From: Psilocybe azurescens
Taxonomy: Eukaryota > Basidiomycota > Agaricomycetes > Agaricales > Agrocybaceae
Length of the DNA: 15,800 bases
Direction of reading: 5' to 3'
NCBI GenBank assembly: GCA_023853785.1
Contig: JAJIRX010000264.1
Span: 1 to 15,800, forward strand
A program made the position numbers and the translations under genes. Under the pieces are notes generated by a model. That model was not told where the DNA came from, did not search any database, and saw only the letters and a list, made by a program, of their open reading frames with translations. Every line of letters begins with the position of its first letter. Position 1 is the stretch's first letter. Positions 10,454 to 15,800 of this stretch are shown here, piece after piece.

Positions 10454-10491
10454 TCGAATGATACTAATGGATGCTAATGTCAATCATTCGA
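10454..10491. repeat. 9-bp perfect inverted repeat with 20-nt loop
   Basis: TCGAATGAT (10454-10462) and ATCATTCGA (10483-10491) are exact reverse complements. An overlapping second pairing exists: GATTGAC (10445-10451) with GTCAATC (10479-10485). The loop holds an imperfect direct repeat, ATACTAATGG then ATGCTAATGT. It could be a regulatory protein site, a DNA hairpin or a mobile-element footprint; no family recognised. Confidence 0.45.
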
Positions 10492-11164
10492 CATCCGTCC
10501 TTTAATGACGGTGGGGGCGTACTATTCCGACGGCCATGGACGATGCATCAATTCCTGGCAATACTACTCTTAATTGATTATGTATGGTGCGAAAATTCAA
10601 GGGAAGAGCAGGTGATATTTGCACGAACATAGCTCGTACCATTTTGTGTTTCTCTGCGTTTCAGCTTTCTACTCAGGTTCACACAACAATGAAATCACAC
10701 TGCTCATTGCTTTATTGGGGTTACAGCTTTACTCTGGAATGCTATATGCTTATGTACGTTCTAGAATAATGATAGAATAGAGCTAGATTCAGACTCTGAG
10801 ATGGTTTCTGCCGTCGTGGCATTATTTGCAACTGGGAATGTACAGAATTTGGCACTCGCCATGCCAGACCGTTTACATGGACAACCAAAGAATAAATTGT
10901 GGTGTCCAGTGGGTTGAATACGGTGAAGTAATTGGGATTACAAAGATATTCTAGGCTGGGAAGATGATGAATACCTCGGTCTTTCAGAGTCGGAAGAGTA
11001 GCGAATTTCTCGGGGGCCAAACATCTGGCGGTAAGTGAAAAGAGGGAGCCGAGCCCGACTGGGTTCCGAGTAGCCACGTCCAACTTCTCTATTACCATCA
11101 TCACCCTTCTACCTCTCTTTCCTTCACATAGTCCGTCAAGGTTATACTCTGCCACCTAGACTTG

Positions 11165-11170
11165 TATAAA
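11165..11170 (+). promoter_or_regulatory. TATA box of the CPR gene
   Basis: TATAAA lies 54 nt before the first candidate ATG (11225) and 114 nt before the preferred one (11285), with a CT-rich stretch between. The position suits a core promoter; no experimental support. Confidence 0.4.
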
Positions 11171-11284
11171 GCAAGCTAGTCGGTTTCACCTTTAGGTATT
11201 CCCTCCCCACTTAATTTCTCTCTAATGACCGATCCTAATCGTACCACCTTCTCTTCAGCTTTACATCCTCTAGCTGTGGTCTCA

Positions 11285-13631
11285 ATGGCCTCATCCTCCT
11301 CAGACGTCTTCGTCTTGGGATTGGGCGTTGTTCTAGCTGCCCTCTATATATTCCGTGACCAGCTTTTCGCTGCGTCTAAACCAAAGGTCGCCCCAGTATC
11401 CACCACCAAGCCCGCCAATGGCTCTGCCAACCCTCGTGATTTCATTGCGAAGATGAAGCAGGGTGTAAGTCCATTCAAAGTTTGCTGTCACATGTCCGGG
11501 TTTTAACGCCCACTCTGCAGAAAAAGCGCATTGTCATCTTCTACGGTTCGCAGACGGGTACTGCGGAAGAGTACGCTATTCGTCTTGCGAAGGAAGCCAA
11601 GCAGAAGTTTGGCTTAGCATCCCTTGTGCGACCCAGAGGAATACGATTTTGAGAAACTCGACCAGCTACCGGAAGACTCTATCGCTTTCTTCGTTGTCGC
11701 CACGTATGGCGAAGGTGAACCTACCGACAATGCTGTTCAGCTTTTGCAGAACTTGCAAGACGATTCTTTCGAATTTAGCAACGGAGAACGCAAACTCTCA
11801 GGTCTCAAATATGTTGTCTTCGGTCTCGGCAACAAAACTTACGAGCACTATAACCTTATTGGCCGAACTGTCGACGCTCAACTCGCCAAGATGGGTGCCG
11901 TGCGTGTTGGCGAGAGAGGCGAGGGTGACGACGACAAGAGCATGGAAGAAGACTACCTTGAATGGAAGGATGGCATGTGGGACGCTTTCGCCGCTGCCAT
12001 GGGTGTTGAAGAGGGCCAGGGTGGAGATTCAGCTGATTTCGTCGTATCGGAACTTGAGTCTCATCCACCTGAAAAAGTTTATCTCGGTAAGTTGCTTCTT
12101 TTATTCTATGTCAAGACCACCCTCTGATGTGGCAAATGCAGGTGAATATTCGGCCCGTGCTCTCACAAAGACTAAGGGAATCCATGACGCCAAGAACCCT
12201 CTCGCGGCTCCTATCACTGTCGCCCGGGAACTTTTCCAGTCGGTAGTTGACAGGAACTGCGTACATGTGGAATTCAACATCGAAGGGTCCGGTATAACTT
12301 ATCAACATGGTGACCACGTCGGTCTGTGGCCCTTGAACCCGGATGTCGAAGTGGAGCGTCTCCTCTGTGTATTGGGCTTGACCGAAAAGCGTGACGCCGT
12401 CATCAGCATTGAGTCTCTCGATCCTGCTCTCGCCAAAGTGCCTTTCCCTGTCCCAACCACCTATGCAGCTGTTCTTCGTCACTATATCGATGTCAGCGCC
12501 GTCGCTGGTCGTCAAATCCTCGGGACGTTGTCCAAATTCGCGCCTACTCCCGAGGCTGAAGCCTTTTGAAGAACCTCAATACCAACAAGGAAGAATACCA
12601 CAACGTTGTTGCCAATGGGTGTCTCAAGTTGGGCGAAATCCTCCAAGTAGCCACCGGTAACGATATCACCGTTGCACCCACTCCCGGAAACACCACCAAG
12701 TGGCCTATACCCTTCGACATTATTGTTTCCGCTATTCCCCGTCTTCAACCCCGGTACTATTCCATCTCGTCGAGTCCCAAAGTACACCCTAATACCATTC
12801 ACGCTACTGTTGTTGTCCTCAAATACGAGAACGTGCCAACAGACCCAATTCCTCGCAAATGGGTTTACGGTGTTGGATCCAACTTCCTGCTCAACCTCAA
12901 GCATGCCATCAACAAGGAGCCTGTTCCTTTCATTACTCAGAACGGCGAGCAACGTGTTGGCGTTCCGGAATATCTTATCGCTGGACCTCGTGGCTCATAC
13001 AAGACGGAGTCACACTTCAAGGCTCCCCATCCATGTTAGGCGCTCGACATTCAGGCTTCCCACAAACCCAAAGAGCCCTGTCATCATGATCGGTCCTGGA
13101 ACTGTAAGTCTCATGTTACTCATTTCGTTTCATAGCTGATGGTTATTCGCTCAGGGTGTTGCCCCATTCCGTGGTTTCGTACAAGAACGTGTCGCCCTCG
13201 CCCGTCGCTCTGTCGAGAAGAATGGACCAGAATCACTCAACGATTGGGGTCGTATCTCCCTGTTCTATGGTTGCCGCCGATCAGATGAAGATTTCTTGTA
13301 CAAGGACGAATGGCCGCAATACCAGGAAGAACTCAAGGGCAAATTCAAACTCCACTGCGCCTTCTCCCGAGAGAACTACAAGCCTGATGGAAGCAAGATT
13401 TACGTTCAGGATCTTATTTGGGAAGACAGGGAGCACATCGCTGATGCAATTCTCAACGGCAAGGGCTACGTATACATTTGCGGTGAGGCCAAGAGCATGA
13501 GCAAGCAGGTCGAGGAGGTATTGGCCAGAATTTTGGGCGAAGCTAAGGGTGGATCTGGAGCAGTTGAGGGTGTCGCTGAGATTAAACTACTGAAAGAGAG
13601 ATCAAGGCTCATGTTGGATGTCTGGAGTTAA
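11285..13631 (+). CDS. CPR: NADPH-cytochrome P450 reductase
   Basis: Passes electrons from NADPH through FAD and FMN to ER cytochrome P450s, serving ergosterol synthesis and xenobiotic oxidation. Exons: 11285-11464, 11521-12086, 12142-13103, 13155-13631. Allowing for three indels these sum to exactly 729 codons (728 residues), the normal length. The N-terminal anchor is DVFVLGLGVVLAALYIF. FMN-site motifs are YGSQTGTAEEY (about 68-78), ATYGEGEPTDN (about 121) and GLGNKTYEHY (about 162). Then come the FAD motif RYYSISSS (about 453), NADPH-site GPGTGVAPFRGF (about 566), YGCRRSDEDFLY and the C-terminal DVWS. Start: MASSSSDVF at 11285 looks like other mushroom reductases; an in-frame ATG at 11225 would add 20 residues. 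Breaks: two bases missing at 11626-11629 (a GT repeat, before CDPEEYDF), one T missing at 12564-12567, one C extra at 13025-13028. Identification is secure. Confidence 0.96.
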
Positions 13632-13922
13632 TCTGTTTAGACCTCATTAGATTTTTACACGCTTTGTAATGTCCCTTTCCTCCCCGTAATGATGTTTCCT
13701 ATCTTCTATTTCGGGAATTGTTATGTTATGACGACTGCAGCATTATATACATTCAATACAATTCTATAGTACTTGAACAAATTTCTTTCTGCGATTCTTT
13801 GTTGCAGAAAACCGCACTGTATCGGCTTTCGGCTTGCGATTATGCTTTCGTGAATGCGTAAGTATGAGCTCGCGTTCCGGAAATTCTCACAACTTCAATT
13901 TGCTCGTGTTGCCACATTTGCT

Positions 13923-15145
13923 ATGTTGAGGTCATCCTTCTCATTGCAACGCCCATTCTCCACATCATCTGCACTTCGGAATGTACAAAGACCGATAAGA
14001 GATCATCTGCAAAAACAAGATGCGCCTTGGGAGCCTCGCGTCGCCGAATCTGCTCAGTCTGTTTCGGAGGAAATTCTGAAAGCACAAACCCCGTTGCAGG
14101 TCCCAACGAACGCCAAGGCTACTACGTCAGACTCTAGAACAGATTCTCGTGAACCCTTGACAGCGTACGACTTGCAACTGGTTAAAAACGCGTTCGGGAA
14201 TGGTCGGAGCAAGCTATGATTGCTCTCCGTAACCGAGCGGACGACTTCACCGCACACACGAAAACCACTTTTTCTCAGCTTGGTTTGCAGCTGAACAGGG
14301 TAACGGGCTATGAGGAGATCGAGGCTTTGAAACGGGGTGTTGTTGAGCAAGGTAAGAAGTGACCTTCTGCATTCAAATTCAGGCATTCGACTGAAATGGG
14401 CGCTGCGCATGCAGAGGAGCGAATAAATGTAGCTAGGCAGGCTGCTCGAAAGGCAAAGGTGGCTTATGAAGAAGCGGTTGTTCAAAGGTCAAATTCTCAG
14501 CGTGAAGTAAACGATCTACTGCAGAGGAAATCATCTTGGATGGATAGCGATGTTGGTCGCTTCACCACACTTGTGCGGCAGGACCACCTGTACGAGCAAG
14601 AAGAGGCGCGTGCCAAAGCAGCTGTGGAGGAAACAGAAGAAGCTGTGGATCGGGAGTTCAGCAAACTGTTGCGCACGATTCTTGCTCGCTATCACGAGGA
14701 GCAGGTGTGGTCGGATAAAATTCGCAGTGCGTCGACATACGGCTCGCTCGCTGCGCTGGGCCTTAATATGCTGGTGTTCATCATGGCTATCGTGGTTGTT
14801 GAACCTTGGAAACGACGACGTCTGGCACAGACATTCGAACGAAAGATTGAGGAGCTTAGCGAGGAGAACGGGATCAAGCTGGACGCTACTATGTTGTCGA
14901 TTGCTCAGCAAATCGAACAACAGGTGAACTTAATTGGGTCACTGAAGGATGACATCTCGAGAAATGCACCGGTCATCCCAGAACCTGCTCAGGAAGTTCG
15001 AGCAGAAACAGAAATAGAAGAAGAGACAAGTCCGTTTGTTAGCCTTGAATTCTTACCACTGTCTCGACGACAACTGGAGGTGGCAGCTGTCGGCGCTGGA
15101 GCCTTCGCAGTGGGTATTTTAAGTAGCTTGATATTTAATCGATAA
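13923..15145 (+). CDS. SHE9: Mdm33/She9 mitochondrial inner-membrane protein
   Basis: Mdm33/She9 family, inner-membrane proteins needed for normal mitochondrial shape and implicated in inner-membrane fission. The N-terminus MLRSSFSLQRPFSTSSAL is a typical matrix-targeting peptide. Long charged helices follow (EERINVARQAARKAKVAYEE, DLLQRKSSW, VRQDHLYEQEEARAKAAVEE), consistent with coiled coil. Then come the conserved YHEEQVWSDKIRSASTYGS, a first membrane helix about 252-275 (LNMLVFIMAIVVVEPW), a further helical segment, and a second hydrophobic helix at the C-terminus (VAAVGAGAFAVGILSSLIF). Exons 13923-14351 and 14415-15145 total 387 codons once a missing C near 14193-14198 is allowed for, giving NAFREWSEQA. 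The acceptor at 14413-14414 is chosen over one at 14381-14382 because only it keeps the frame (EQEERINVA). An in-frame ATG at 13854 would add 23 residues but mask the targeting signal. Confident family call. Confidence 0.92.
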
Positions 15146-15364
15146 TTTAATGATTCAATGTAACAAATTTCAACATTTTGTGACTGCCCGACCAAAGTCC
15201 AACTTGTGGTTTGGTTTCGGAGATGACGCCTTAGAGCTTCTTATGCTTAGTACGTACGTAAGAGACACCGATGCGGTAATTGCCGTCGTATAGGTCTTCC
15301 TCATGGCACGATGACTTGAAGTCGCGCGAACAAGGTCCCTCCGCGAAACCTCTCCAGAATCTAC

Positions 15365-15800
15365 ATGACTTCCTTTATTATTAAGGCTCATGAAGACCGA
15401 CCAGCTCATTCAACGTGGAAACAGGATCTCGAATGCGCCTTCTGCCGCATAATTAGGTGAATTGCCTGCCTCGAAGGTCTACGAAAATGACAAGGTTATA
15501 GCAATTCTTGGTGGGTTTCAATACAGCGCCGCGTGGTCTAAATATTGACATCAACGTGGCATTTTTTTCTAATAGATATCATGCCTCTAAGGAAGGGACA
15601 TACTCTTGTTATTCCTAAAGCTCATATATCAAGGCTGTCAGAACTACCTTCTGAATTGGCATCTTCTGTGGGGAAGCTGTTTGTAAAGTTGCGCACGCGT
15701 TAACGCAAGGTGGGCACGAGGCAAAGCTGGAGGCCAACCATTCTGCGGAAAAACTGAATGATTTTGAATAGCATTAGATAACACTGGGTTAAATGTTGTC
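15365..15800 (+). CDS. HIT-family nucleotide hydrolase/transferase-like protein, 3' partial
   Basis: Start ATG 15365 reads MTSFIIKAHEDRPAHSTWKQ, then the HIT-domain opening ECAFCRII.GELPASKVYEND (CxxC, possible zinc site). After an intron (15511-15575) follow DIMPLRKGHTLVIPKAHI and ELPSELASSVGKLF. A further exon after the AG at 15776-15777 begins the DNTGLNVV segment. The catalytic HxHxH motif would lie just past the window. Family members (HINT/Hnt type) split nucleoside phosphoramidates or related nucleotides; the exact substrate is unknown. Two frame breaks: at 15455-15457 (two bases missing between II and GEL) and at 15685-15688 (one G missing, restoring VAHALTQ). The second intron, 15710-15777, has a GTGGGC donor. 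It starts about 220 nt after the Mdm33 stop, in the same direction; no functional link is evident. Confidence 0.85.

Larger units (their letters stand above)
10275..11224. other. intergenic region upstream of CPR
   Basis: No supported gene. It holds an inverted repeat at 10454-10491, a TATA box at 11165-11170 and a CT-rich leader from about 11100 to 11223, as is common before highly expressed fungal genes. A minus-strand open frame (10742-11155) opens with GTG rather than ATG, overlaps the CT-rich leader and shows no domain; I take it as chance. Confidence 0.5.

Noticed and set aside
10742..11155. 137-codon minus-strand open frame divergent from CPR
   Set aside because: It opens with GTG, not ATG. 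Its 5' end is the complement of the CT-rich CPR leader, and no motif, intron signal or domain is visible.
14383..14414. Earlier splice acceptor in Mdm33 at 14381-14382
   Set aside because: Using it changes frame and runs into a stop; the acceptor at 14413-14414 restores the conserved EQEERINVAR reading without any indel.
1..15800. Metabolic gene cluster, CRISPR array, virus or intact transposon
   Set aside because: The genes belong to unrelated pathways, no P450 or synthase accompanies the reductase, and no regular repeat arrays, capsid, integrase or transposase motifs were seen.

Overview
The window looks like nuclear DNA from a basidiomycete fungus, most likely an Agaricomycete (mushroom-forming). 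Three things point there. Genes are cut by many short introns (about 50-70 nt) with GT-AG borders. The cytochrome P450 reductase and Mdm33/She9 proteins look like those of mushroom fungi. The F-box protein carries the PGGR...LWD motifs of the large F-box families of mushrooms. This taxonomic call is inference from reading; no search was run.

Layout, left to right. (1) 1-1315, +: UAA-family nucleotide-sugar transporter, 5' end outside the window, ending in an ER-retrieval-like dilysine tail. (2) 1316-4128: gene-poor stretch with at most one weak small-gene candidate (3453-3774). (3) 4129-5041, +: DUF202 membrane protein with a long Ser-rich hydrophilic N-terminus. (4) 5400-5912, -: decayed copy of the 3' half of the neighbouring F-box gene. 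(5) 6208-8142, -: F-box/WD-like gene. (6) 8803-10274, +: SET-domain protein with an N-terminal membrane anchor. (7) 10275-11224: intergenic, with an inverted repeat and a TATA box before the next gene. (8) 11285-13631, +: NADPH-cytochrome P450 reductase (CPR). (9) 13923-15145, +: Mdm33/She9 mitochondrial inner-membrane protein. (10) 15365 to the window end, +: HIT-family protein, 3' end outside.

The most striking property is that every recognisable gene is interrupted by one or more 1-2 nt indels. Many lie in homopolymers or short tandem repeats. In each case the conserved protein resumes at once in another frame, and the summed exon lengths return to a multiple of three once the indels are allowed for. 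This hits single-copy housekeeping genes (CPR three times) as hard as accessory ones. Uncorrected sequencing error is therefore a better explanation than mass pseudogenisation. Coding coordinates below are spans including introns and these frame breaks.

The genes do not form an obvious pathway or cluster. They look like an ordinary run of unrelated housekeeping and regulatory genes, with one F-box duplication as the accessory element. I found no convincing new biological system.
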